From a virus: a stretch of DNA of 54,096 nucleotides. Each line of letters opens with the position of its first letter. Positions within the stretch are counted from its first letter, which is position 1. Positions 43,876-51,755 of the stretch are shown here, one piece after another. The notes below the pieces were generated by a model. The model made no database searches. It saw only the letters and a list, made by a program, of their open reading frames with translations, and was not told the origin of the DNA. The translations under genes were made by a program, and so were the position numbers. The DNA lies in IMG/VR virus record IMGVR_UViG_3300005613_000081, positions 1-54,096 of that record. One strand, given 5' to 3'.

Positions 43876-44918
43876 TGCCAAAAAAGAAAACATCTAAGGA
43901 TGAAGTGGTTGTTAAAGGAGCAAATACTTTAGATATAGCTAGGAAATCTATAATTAAGAAATATGGTGAAGGAATAATTAGTTTTTTAGGCGAACATGAG
44001 GATTTAGAGATAGATGCTATTTCTACTGGTTGTTTATCTCTAGACTCTGCAACTGGTATAGGAGGGTTTGCTAGGGGAAGGCTTTATGAAGTATTTGGTC
44101 CTAATAGTAGTGGTAAGTCTACATTAGCTTTAAGTGTTGTTATGCAGGCATTAAAAAGAGATATGCATATAGCGTATATAGATGCTGAACACTCTTTAGA
44201 CCCTAAACTTGCGAGGAATATGGGTAAAGAAGTTGGAGTTGGGGATAAAGTGGATAAAATCGAACTAGTACAAGCATATACTGGTGATGATAATTTAGAA
44301 GCTGCTGAAATATTGATGAAAAGTAATAGTATTGATGTATTAGTTGTTGATAGTGTGTCTTCGTTGTTACCTAAAGCAATGGCTGAGGGTGAAATAGGAG
44401 ATAATTATATGGGTTTATTAGCTAAACTAATGAGCAAAGCATGTATTAAATTAACACCTATAGCTAATGAAACTAATACATTGTTAATTTTTATTAATCA
44501 AATACGTCATGCTATTGGTAAGTGGGGAGATAGTAGAGTACCTACTGGTGGAGAAGCTTTGGGTTTTTATACTACTGGTAGAATACGTGTTGAAGGTGGT
44601 GAAAGTAAAAAATCACATATAGTAAATGATGAGGGTGTTGTTATAGGACATGTGTGTGATTTTAATATAATTAAAAACAAACTAGCTGCACCTTGGAGAG
44701 ATGCATCAATAAATTTAATATATGGACATGGATATGATTTTGTTATGGAGGTTATAGATCTTGCTGTACAGTTTGGAGTAGTAGAACAAGTTGGATCTTG
44801 GTTTAATTATAATGGTGAAAAATACAAAGGTAAACAAAATTTGGTTAAACTATTTAGAGAAGACAATACAGTTTATGAAAATGTTAGATCTTTAGTTAAA
44901 GAAATGTTAGGACTATAA
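43875..44918 (+). CDS. recA: RecA recombinase
   Basis: At 347 residues it is almost the length of bacterial RecA (about 350). Walker A GPNSSGKST is at 75-83, Walker B VLVVDSV near 156, the L1 region GEIGDNYMGL, and the L2-linked INQIR followed by PTGGEALGFY. It forms filaments on single-stranded DNA and catalyses strand exchange, here presumably for recombination-dependent phage replication and repair. Site GGAGGACTATA. Its stop overlaps the next ATG by one base (44918), coupling it to a small nuclease. Compared with bacterial RecA the C-terminal acidic tail is short, so its regulation may be simpler. Confidence 0.93.
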   Translation: MPKKKTSKDEVVVKGANTLDIARKSIIKKYGEGIISFLGEHEDLEIDAISTGCLSLDSATGIGGFARGRLYEVFGPNSSGKSTLALSVVMQALKRDMHIAYIDAEHSLDPKLARNMGKEVGVGDKVDKIELVQAYTGDDNLEAAEILMKSNSIDVLVVDSVSSLLPKAMAEGEIGDNYMGLLAKLMSKACIKLTPIANETNTLLIFINQIRHAIGKWGDSRVPTGGEALGFYTTGRIRVEGGESKKSHIVNDEGVVIGHVCDFNIIKNKLAAPWRDASINLIYGHGYDFVMEVIDLAVQFGVVEQVGSWFNYNGEKYKGKQNLVKLFREDNTVYENVRSLVKEMLGL

Positions 44919-45292
44919 TGAGTGTATTGTCAGATAAAGTTTATGATTTATTAAATGATTTATTTAAGTACAATATTATAGTACCTGAGTATTATATAAA
45001 TTATAAAGGTAGTAAATTATTTTTTGATTTTTATATAAAAGATCTTTCTATACTTTTTGAAGTACAGGGTAGGCAGCATAGTGAATTTACTAAACATTTT
45101 CATAAAGACAGTTCGGGTTTTATTAATTCTAAAAAGAGAGATAATTTAAAGTTAAGGTATGTTGAAGAAAATAAAATACCTTTTGTAGTTGTAAATTACA
45201 ATGAAAGAATAAGTAAGGGTTTGTTATTAGGAAAAATAATTGAAGCACAAAGCGAGGTTTTAAATAATGACAGAAATAATAATGTTGGATAA
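44918..45292 (+). CDS. Small PD-(D/E)XK-like nuclease next to RecA (124 aa)
   Basis: Residues D37 (FFDFYI), E48-V-Q50 (LFEVQGRQH54) and a later RDNLKLRYV block resemble the core of restriction-like and Vsr-like nucleases found in phages. The protein is short but apparently complete. It starts on the last base of recA and is therefore coupled to it; a role in end processing or junction handling in recombination is inferred. Not matched to a named subfamily by me. The next start lies inside its 3' end (overlap of 26 bases). Confidence 0.65.
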   Translation: MSVLSDKVYDLLNDLFKYNIIVPEYYINYKGSKLFFDFYIKDLSILFEVQGRQHSEFTKHFHKDSSGFINSKKRDNLKLRYVEENKIPFVVVNYNERISKGLLLGKIIEAQSEVLNNDRNNNVG

Positions 45293-45527
45293 AAAAGATG
45301 ATATTTTGGATAAAGATTGTCCAGATTTTGTTCCATTGGAAGATGGTACTATTCATGGTGAAAAAAAATATTGTAATTTATCTTTACATTGTAGACAAAT
45401 TGGTATGAAATCTGATTATGTTCAGTTTTTTGACCCTAAAACCGGCGAACTTGTAGGATATGATTATTTTTGTACTGGTAAACGTCCTATTTTTGAAGAG
45501 AGGTTTTTAGATGAGGGAGTAAGTTAG
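45267..45527 (+). CDS. Small four-Cys hypothetical protein (86 aa)
   Basis: Cys at 18, 36, 42 and 69, with wording DCPDFVPLEDGTIHGEKKYC and HCRQIG, could bind zinc. The ATG at 45267 has a GAGG box 10 bases before it; an internal ATG at 45282 would give a shorter version. It overlaps the nuclease gene by 26 bases and ends 2 bases before the next start region. Unknown function. Confidence 0.65.
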   Translation: MTEIIMLDKKDDILDKDCPDFVPLEDGTIHGEKKYCNLSLHCRQIGMKSDYVQFFDPKTGELVGYDYFCTGKRPIFEERFLDEGVS

Positions 45528-45529
45528 AT

Positions 45530-46009
45530 ATGAATGAGGTAAATGAATATTTAAATACTAAAGCAGAAAAATTAATGATTTATAAAGTTGGTAAAAATGA
45601 GGATTTAATGAATGAAGTGTTTAAGTATGACCCTAGAACATTAGAATCAACTAGTAGTGTTGATATTAGTAGGTATGCTATAGGTATATCACAATTCTTG
45701 ATTTATTTTGCATCGGAGGTAAATAGAAGTAAGGTTTTATTGATACAGAAACGCCGTTTTTTAGATACATCTGTTGAAGAATCTGACATTGTTAAAGGTA
45801 AGTTGACTAAAGTTGAGTATAGAAAGAAAGTTATTAATTCTAGTGAGGAACTTAAGAAAGTTAAATTAGACGCGGATGCTTTAGAACAGGAAGTTGTTAT
45901 GACTGAAAATTTAGAAAAATATTATATTGAACTTATAAATGCTTTTAAGCGTGAGTTAAGTCGTAGAGATAAAGAATTGACTTTTGTGCGTGATGAGCGG
46001 AGGTTTTAG
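45530..46009 (+). CDS. Coiled-coil protein between RecA and helicase, UvsY-like candidate (159 aa)
   Basis: Highly helical and basic, with heptad-like spacing and a LLIQKRRFLDT segment, followed by a Lys/Glu-rich coil (KKVKLDADALEQEVVMTENLE). Small helical proteins of this size next to a RecA and a replicative helicase are often recombination mediators (UvsY type) that help load the recombinase. That is a contextual guess; I did not find a diagnostic motif. Site GAGGGAGTAAG, ATG 45530. Confidence 0.65.
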   Translation: MNEVNEYLNTKAEKLMIYKVGKNEDLMNEVFKYDPRTLESTSSVDISRYAIGISQFLIYFASEVNRSKVLLIQKRRFLDTSVEESDIVKGKLTKVEYRKKVINSSEELKKVKLDADALEQEVVMTENLEKYYIELINAFKRELSRRDKELTFVRDERRF

Positions 46010-46018
46010 TATAAAGTA

Positions 46019-47431
46019 ATGAGTGAATCTACTAAAGAGTTGTTTTGTCAACCAGTATATGAAAGGGCTTTGTTATCTTATTGTTTTAAAAGTGTAAATA
46101 ATTATTATACTGTATTTTCTCAGGTATCTGAGGATGATTTTTTAAGAATAGACCATAGACTGTTGTATATGATATTGGGTGTGTTGGCTAATGGTGTGGT
46201 TGGTAGATTTGACAGTTCTATGGTGTTAAATGAAGCTAAGAAAAATGGTATTTTAGACCAAATAGGTGGTTATGGGTATATAAATGCTATAATAGGTTTA
46301 GAATTAGATTTAAATAATTTATCATTTTACATTTCAAGGGTGCTTGATAATAGTACTAAGTATCAATTGTATTGCCAGTTAGGTACTAATTTAGAAATGT
46401 TAAAAGATAGGTCAAAAGATGATGATGTTACGTCATTAGATTTATTAGGTAAAGTTGGTAATGATGTAATGGATTTGTCTATGAAATCTAAAGCTGTTAA
46501 GGAAGCTACAAATTTAGCAGATGGTATTGACGAATATATAGAAGAGCGTAGAGGAAGTCCCATAGAATACTGTGGAATGAGCACTGGGTTTAGTATTCTG
46601 GATAAAAGAATTGATGGGTTAATACCAGGTACTTTACAAATTGTATGTGCTAGGCCTAAAAACGGTAAAAGTACTTTTTTGTCAGTTGTTTCTACATATG
46701 TAGCATATGAATTACATGAACCAGTTTTGTATATTGATACAGAAATGTCATTTGACCAATGGCGTAGTAGAATTTTATCTATGTTGTCTGGTGTTGAAGA
46801 AAGACGTATTAAACATGGTGGGTATAGTGACCAAGAGTATCATAATATTAAACAAGCATCGAAAGTTATAAAGAGTGGTAAATTATTTCATGAATATATG
46901 CCTGGATATAGTATAGATAAGCTTGTCACTGTTTATAAAAAATACAAACATTCAGAAGATATAAAATTAGGTGTATTTGATTACATTAAATCACCATCTA
47001 ATGCTGATTTTAAGAATAAGAAGGAATATCAATTACTTGGTGATGTAACCACTGCTTTGAAAGATTTAGCTGGTGAATTAGATTTACCAATTTTTGCTGC
47101 TAATCAGATAAATAGGCAACAAGATATTGCTGACAGTGATAGGATATTAAGATATGCTGATGTTTTAATGTTACTTAAACCAAAAACACCTGATGAGATA
47201 CAACAAGCCGGAATAAGTGGTGGTACTTATAAGTTACAGATTACAGATAGTAGGCGTGGAGGTACCACTCCTGAGGAAGGCATAGGTTTTAATTTTTATA
47301 AAAGATCTTTACAAATGACTGAAGCTAAAGTGCAAGTAATAGATTATGATAGTGGGGAGTACAAAGAACAAGAAAATTTTATGTATGATGATGATACTTC
47401 GGATAATTTTAATGATGATAAAATGTTTTAA
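46019..47431 (+). CDS. dnaB: Replicative DNA helicase, DnaB family
   Basis: The N-terminal domain (about 1-160) has the DnaB wording VYERALLSYC and DFLRIDHRLLY, AI-GLEL. The C-terminal RecA-like core carries MSTGFSILDKRIDGLIPGTL, Walker A ARPKNGKST near 211-219, IDTEMS, GVFDYIKSP and the AANQINRQQ motif, and ends with RRGGTTPEEGIGFNFYKRSL. It unwinds DNA at the replication fork as a hexamer. At 470 residues it is full length. The only Shine-Dalgarno match, GGAGG, lies 14 bases upstream inside the previous gene. The primase follows directly. Confidence 0.92.
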   Translation: MSESTKELFCQPVYERALLSYCFKSVNNYYTVFSQVSEDDFLRIDHRLLYMILGVLANGVVGRFDSSMVLNEAKKNGILDQIGGYGYINAIIGLELDLNNLSFYISRVLDNSTKYQLYCQLGTNLEMLKDRSKDDDVTSLDLLGKVGNDVMDLSMKSKAVKEATNLADGIDEYIEERRGSPIEYCGMSTGFSILDKRIDGLIPGTLQIVCARPKNGKSTFLSVVSTYVAYELHEPVLYIDTEMSFDQWRSRILSMLSGVEERRIKHGGYSDQEYHNIKQASKVIKSGKLFHEYMPGYSIDKLVTVYKKYKHSEDIKLGVFDYIKSPSNADFKNKKEYQLLGDVTTALKDLAGELDLPIFAANQINRQQDIADSDRILRYADVLMLLKPKTPDEIQQAGISGGTYKLQITDSRRGGTTPEEGIGFNFYKRSLQMTEAKVQVIDYDSGEYKEQENFMYDDDTSDNFNDDKMF

Positions 47432-47445
47432 TAGGATTTGGGATT

Positions 47446-48480
47446 ATGTTAAATAATTACAATACAGAAGGCATTAGTTTGTCAGATAAAGAGAAGTTTA
47501 GATATAGGATACAAGTATTAAAGGATTCTATAGATGCTGATACTTTACTTAGATCGTTGGGGTTTAATATATCTAAGAGCACGTCAAAGGAAGTAAGAGC
47601 TGCTTGTAAGGTTCATGGTGGTGATAACAAAACTTCTTTTAAAATGGATAAACAAACTAAGAATTGGGTATGTTTTTCACATGGTTGTCATGAGGAAATA
47701 GGGTATGATGTTATAAGTCTTGTAATGCATTTGCTGAATTTGAATTTTCTTAGTGCTGTAGAATATTTAGAAAGTATAACTGGTATTAATATACATAGTG
47801 ATTCTAGTTATGTAGAGTTTCAAAGGGAAAAGGATAGGCAAGAAGTTATACAACATAATAATGTTGGCAAATTTATACCAAAACACGTCACTGAAGAATA
47901 TTTAAAGCATTTTATGAAGTTTAGATCTAATTATTTTGAAAAAGAGGGGTTTACTAAGGAGGTTTTAGATGAGTTTGAAGTTGGTGGTGGGTATGTAGAT
48001 AGATATAATTTTCAACGAGATGTTATTCCTATAAGAGATAAAGATGGTAAATTAGTTGCATATAGCTGTAGGGATATTACTGGAAGAGCTGATACTGATT
48101 ATAAATATTTATTAACTGAGGGTTTTGAAAAAGATTTAGTTCTTTATAATTTAAATAAAGCTAAAAATTATATGGATGAGTCTAAAACAATTATTGTAGT
48201 AGAGGGATTTAAATCTGTTTGGAAATTATATATGGCTGGATATAAAAATTCTGTTGCGTGTATGGGTAGTAATATAACCAATGGGCAACAAAATTTATTA
48301 TATAGTACATGTTTTAAAATAATAGTGTTGTTTGATGGTGATGAAGCAGGTGTGAGAGGGACATTGAATGTTGTAAAAAACATGCGTGGTAAAATAGATA
48401 TAATACCCTTATTTTTACCGTATTATGGAAAAGATCCTTCTGATTGTACTATTGTTGAATTAAGAGATATTATAAAATAA
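47446..48480 (+). CDS. dnaG: DNA primase, DnaG type
   Basis: A CHC2-like zinc finger (C54, H57, C76, C81 in CKVHGGDN...VCFSHGCHEE) precedes the catalytic core. The TOPRIM block has TIIVVEGFKSVWKLYMAG near 249 and VLFDGDEAG near 295. It makes RNA primers at the fork with the DnaB-type helicase upstream. At 344 residues it is shorter than bacterial DnaG (about 580) and lacks the C-terminal helicase-interaction domain, as is common in phages. Site TAGGATTTGGG. Confidence 0.85.
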   Translation: MLNNYNTEGISLSDKEKFRYRIQVLKDSIDADTLLRSLGFNISKSTSKEVRAACKVHGGDNKTSFKMDKQTKNWVCFSHGCHEEIGYDVISLVMHLLNLNFLSAVEYLESITGINIHSDSSYVEFQREKDRQEVIQHNNVGKFIPKHVTEEYLKHFMKFRSNYFEKEGFTKEVLDEFEVGGGYVDRYNFQRDVIPIRDKDGKLVAYSCRDITGRADTDYKYLLTEGFEKDLVLYNLNKAKNYMDESKTIIVVEGFKSVWKLYMAGYKNSVACMGSNITNGQQNLLYSTCFKIIVLFDGDEAGVRGTLNVVKNMRGKIDIIPLFLPYYGKDPSDCTIVELRDIIK

Positions 48481-48491
48481 AGGAGATAGTT

Positions 48492-48869
48492 ATGTCAGGT
48501 AAAAAAACTAAAGATAAAGATGTTAAAAGTAAAACTTTGTTGAAAGTTGTTGGAACACCTACAATGATGTTGTTGCCAGCTAGAAATTATAAATTTAAGG
48601 TTTATTCTGAAGATCATGTTATTACGATTCCTAGAAGGGGTGTATATAAGGATTTTGATAAAGAGTTGTATTCTGATGAAGACGGTGAGTTTAATATATT
48701 AGAAGAGAATATATTGTATATCCCATCTTTATCTAAGGTATTGTTTGCAACATCTCAGTATCCAAAATTAAAAAGTAACCAAGCTTTTACTCCAATTGCG
48801 TTGGTTATAGAGGAAGATAAAGTTCAAATTATTGGAAATATTATTGAAATGTTGAAAGAAAGTGTGTAA
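48492..48869 (+). CDS. Hypothetical protein after primase (125 aa)
   Basis: Strong AAAGGAGATAGTT site. A basic N-terminus (SGKKTKDKDVKSKTLLKV) is followed by an acidic, mostly beta core (MMLLPARNYKFKVYSEDHVI) and a helical tail. Not recognised. Being in the replication block, it may bind DNA through its basic tail. Confidence 0.7.
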   Translation: MSGKKTKDKDVKSKTLLKVVGTPTMMLLPARNYKFKVYSEDHVITIPRRGVYKDFDKELYSDEDGEFNILEENILYIPSLSKVLFATSQYPKLKSNQAFTPIALVIEEDKVQIIGNIIEMLKESV

Positions 48870-48908
48870 TTTTGAATAATATATATTTTTATTTAAAGGG
48901 GGGTTGTT

Positions 48909-49307
48909 ATGAATTGTCCTAAATGTAATAATGATTCTGGTGGTATTGTGTACCAAGATTGTATTACATGTGATAAATGTGGTAATCATATAGTTGTTGA
49001 TTATTATGTGTGCCATGTATGTGGGTATAGCTGGAGATTAAATAATGGGGAGTTTTTGGATGTCCAAAATATAGATCATGAAGGATTAGACCAAATGTTA
49101 GATGAGATTGAAGTTTTAATTAAAGAAGAGTTCGGTGATGAATCTTTAGAAGTTGATATTAAAAGTGAAAGTAATACAAATTCTAGTATGTTTGATATAT
49201 TACATAAATGCATTAGATGTGGTCAAATTGCATATGATAATGGTAATAATAGTTTTACGTGTGAATCATGTGGATTTCAATGGGAAGTTTTGGAGGGGGT
49301 TCAATAA
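48909..49307 (+). CDS. Double zinc-ribbon protein (132 aa)
   Basis: An N-terminal CPKC...CDKC...CHVC set (residues 3-38) and a C-terminal CIRC...CESC set (residues about 100-125) form two zinc-ribbon-like modules, separated by an acidic helical linker. Such proteins are often nucleic-acid-binding or adaptor proteins. The DnaJ gene starts on the next base after the stop, within the same unit, and its binding site GGAGGGGGTTC lies inside this gene. Site AAAGGGGGGTTGTT. Confidence 0.75.
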   Translation: MNCPKCNNDSGGIVYQDCITCDKCGNHIVVDYYVCHVCGYSWRLNNGEFLDVQNIDHEGLDQMLDEIEVLIKEEFGDESLEVDIKSESNTNSSMFDILHKCIRCGQIAYDNGNNSFTCESCGFQWEVLEGVQ

Positions 49308-50084
49308 ATGCCAGATGACTATTATCGTATATTAGAGGTAGATAAGGGTGCTACGAAAGAGGAAATAAAGAAATCTTTTAGAAAGTTATCTAAAAAGTAT
49401 CATCCAGATTTAGGAGGTAATGAAGAGCAGTTTAAGAAATTAAACGCGGCTTATAATATTTTGTCAGATGATAACAAAAGGAGAGAATATGATAACCCAT
49501 TAGATGATGTTTTTAGAGGTTTTTCTAATTTTTTTAGGGGTGGGTTTCCTTTTGGTAGTAATAATAAGTTTAATAATGTACCTATCAAAGGTAGAAATGT
49601 ACAATATACATTAGTAATTTCTTTATATGAGTCTATATGTGGATGTAATAAAAAGATTAAGTATAATTTCAAAGATGTGTGTGATAAATGTAATGGTGTT
49701 GGAGGTACTGATAAAGTAGAATGTAAGATTTGTAATGGTAGTGGTGTAATTGTTAATGTAAGTGAATCAAATGGTGTAAAAATGGTCAATAAAACTATTT
49801 GTAGAGCGTGTGGTGGTAGTGGATTTGTTGTTAGTAATGTATGTGAAAAATGTAATGGTAATGGGGTGATTAAGAAAGATGGGGAAATAGACATTGAGTT
49901 ACATCCAGATACTCCGGATGGATTGTCTTTACGTAGTGTTGGTCGAGGGTCTATGGGTATTAATGGAGGACCTAGTGGAGACCTTATTGTAAATATAAGA
50001 GTGAAAATGCCAAAGAAAACGGATTTTACTGATGATCAGTTAGAAATATTAAAGAATGTTTTTGGAGGTAGTGAAGATGAGTGA
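49308..50084 (+). CDS. dnaJ: Shortened DnaJ-type co-chaperone
   Basis: J domain at 1-66 with HPD at 32-34, then a Gly/Phe-rich linker (FRGFSNFFRGGFPFGS). The cysteine-rich domain has four CxxC pairs (125/128, 139/142, 165/168, 179/182) in the CxxCxGxG style. After GDLIVNIRV the protein goes straight to MPKKTDFTDDQLEILKN, a segment resembling the extreme end of DnaJ, so the second C-terminal substrate-binding domain is missing (258 versus about 370 residues). It stimulates DnaK ATPase. A phage copy may recruit host DnaK for replication-complex or virion folding (inference). Confidence 0.9.
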   Translation: MPDDYYRILEVDKGATKEEIKKSFRKLSKKYHPDLGGNEEQFKKLNAAYNILSDDNKRREYDNPLDDVFRGFSNFFRGGFPFGSNNKFNNVPIKGRNVQYTLVISLYESICGCNKKIKYNFKDVCDKCNGVGGTDKVECKICNGSGVIVNVSESNGVKMVNKTICRACGGSGFVVSNVCEKCNGNGVIKKDGEIDIELHPDTPDGLSLRSVGRGSMGINGGPSGDLIVNIRVKMPKKTDFTDDQLEILKNVFGGSEDE

Positions 50085-50559
50085 TGGTTTAAAAAGTGTT
50101 GGAATAGTGTCCTTTGATGTATCATCTGTATCTAGTGGATGGTGTAATTTAGTTGATGGAAATATATACAAATTTGGTGTGGTGCAACCACCAAAAAAGT
50201 TTTCTGTATCTCAAAAATTGTATTTTTTTGACAATGTAATAAGAGATATATTAGTTATGTCTAATCCACAATATGTTATTGTTGAAGACACATATTTAAA
50301 GAATGTAAAAACTTTAAAGACACTTATGCAGTTTATAGGTGTGGTGAATTTGGAATGTATTAATGTTTTAAAAAGAGAAGTTATTTTTATATCAACTATG
50401 AAAGTGAGAAGTAGTTTTGGTTTGAGGAGTAAGGACCAAGTATTTGAATTTGTTAAAGATTTATATAAACCAATGTTAGATAGTTATGTATTTAAAGATG
50501 GTAATGATATTACTGATTCTATATTACAAGCGTTGTATTATTATAAATTTGTATTATAA
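50077..50559 (+). CDS. RuvC-like Holliday junction resolvase (160 aa)
   Basis: The start at ATG 50077 (MSDGLKS) has GGAGGT at 50064-50069, 7 bases away; an in-frame upstream reading from 50056 is less likely. The RNase H-like layout is clear: D14 in SFDVSSVSSGW, E70 in YVIVEDTYLKN, and D144/D147 near the end in NDITDSILQALYYY. It is smaller than bacterial RuvC (about 170). It resolves four-way junctions made by RecA-type exchange. It overlaps the DnaJ end by 8 bases. The family assignment is by fold motifs. Confidence 0.75.
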   Translation: MSDGLKSVGIVSFDVSSVSSGWCNLVDGNIYKFGVVQPPKKFSVSQKLYFFDNVIRDILVMSNPQYVIVEDTYLKNVKTLKTLMQFIGVVNLECINVLKREVIFISTMKVRSSFGLRSKDQVFEFVKDLYKPMLDSYVFKDGNDITDSILQALYYYKFVL

Positions 50560-50597
50560 GTTACATAGTTAAATATTTATATTAAAAAGGAGATATT

Positions 50598-51737
50598 ATG
50601 AATAATGGTAAGATAATGTTATCTGCAACTAGGGTATCTATGTTTTTACAATGTAAATATAGATACTGGTTGAATTATGTTTTACATAGGCCCAAGTTAC
50701 CATCTACTGCTTTTAAATTAGGTATTTCAGTGCATAAAGCCTTGGAGATTGCTGGTAAGATATGGCAAAAGAAAGAAAAATTCACGGCATATGATATTGG
50801 TAAAATAAAAAAGGCTTATATAGATAAGGCTGTAGAAGAAGGTATAGATGATTTGGCAATATATAACGAAGGTCTTTTTTTAGTTTTGGAAAAATTGAAA
50901 GAGTTCGAAGTTGGTAGGATTTTAAGTGCAGAAACTAGGTTTGAAATATCTACTAATGACGGTATTCCTATAATAGGTGCTATGGATAAAGTTGTAGAAT
51001 TAGATAGTGATACTATATTAATTGTTGATTATAAGACAAATAAGTTTGTGTATACGGCTGAAGAGATGAAGAATGATATACAGTTGTCTATGTATGATTT
51101 AGTTGCTAGTATTAAATTTCCTAATTACAAGCGTATTATTTTATGTTTAGATTTTTTAAGGTCTGAGCCTATGTATGCTTATAGAACTAATAGAGCTAGA
51201 AAGGAGTTTTCTCAATATTTAGTAGCTATATATAATGAAATGTTAAATTTTGAAGAAAAAGATGCTAAACCTTCTTTTAATGATATGTGTTCTTGGTGTG
51301 ATTTCAGAGGTGAATGCCCTACATATATAGAAGCGTCAAGAAAAGACAAATTGTTTAAAAAAAATTTAGAAGATTTTGAAGAAGGGGAACTTGTAAGTGA
51401 ATATTTAGATATTAAAAGCCGTAAACGGGCTTTAGATAATTATGAAAGAAGGTTGAAAAATCATATAATTAAAAAGATTGATGTTGATAGTAGGGATTTA
51501 TCTAGTGAAAATAAATCTTTATATGTACGACAAAATCCGTTGGTGGTCTATGACCCAAAAACAGTTTATAGTAACGTACCATTGGAAGAGTTTTTTAAGA
51601 TGGTAACTGTGTCGAAAAGATCTGTTGATGAGTTTTTGGAGAATGATCAGATGGGGAAAAATAAAGTTGTAGAGACAGCAACTAGGAATTATACTAATCC
51701 TTTTTTAGCTGTCAGGAATATAAAAAAAAATAGTTGA
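50598..51737 (+). CDS. RecB/Cas4-type PD-(D/E)XK nuclease with probable Fe-S cluster (379 aa)
   Basis: Motifs: GISVHKALE with H46, GAMD with D130, IVDYKTNK with D144 and K146, and Q162 in IQLSMY, the classical RecB-family order. Cys19 near the N-terminus and a C-terminal CxxCxxxxxC (C241, C244, C250) reproduce the spacing of AddB, Dna2 and Cas4 nucleases, which bind a 4Fe-4S cluster. A role in DNA end processing with RecA is likely. Site AAAAAGGAGAT. No helicase domain is fused. It is not associated with a CRISPR array here. Confidence 0.85.
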   Translation: MNNGKIMLSATRVSMFLQCKYRYWLNYVLHRPKLPSTAFKLGISVHKALEIAGKIWQKKEKFTAYDIGKIKKAYIDKAVEEGIDDLAIYNEGLFLVLEKLKEFEVGRILSAETRFEISTNDGIPIIGAMDKVVELDSDTILIVDYKTNKFVYTAEEMKNDIQLSMYDLVASIKFPNYKRIILCLDFLRSEPMYAYRTNRARKEFSQYLVAIYNEMLNFEEKDAKPSFNDMCSWCDFRGECPTYIEASRKDKLFKKNLEDFEEGELVSEYLDIKSRKRALDNYERRLKNHIIKKIDVDSRDLSSENKSLYVRQNPLVVYDPKTVYSNVPLEEFFKMVTVSKRSVDEFLENDQMGKNKVVETATRNYTNPFLAVRNIKKNS

Positions 51738-51755
51738 GATATGGAGGATGTGATT

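Noticed and set aside
49451-49894. 147-codon open frame on the minus strand opposite dnaJ
   Set aside because: Shadow of AT-rich coding DNA opposite a certain gene; no ribosome binding site and all supported genes are on the other strand.
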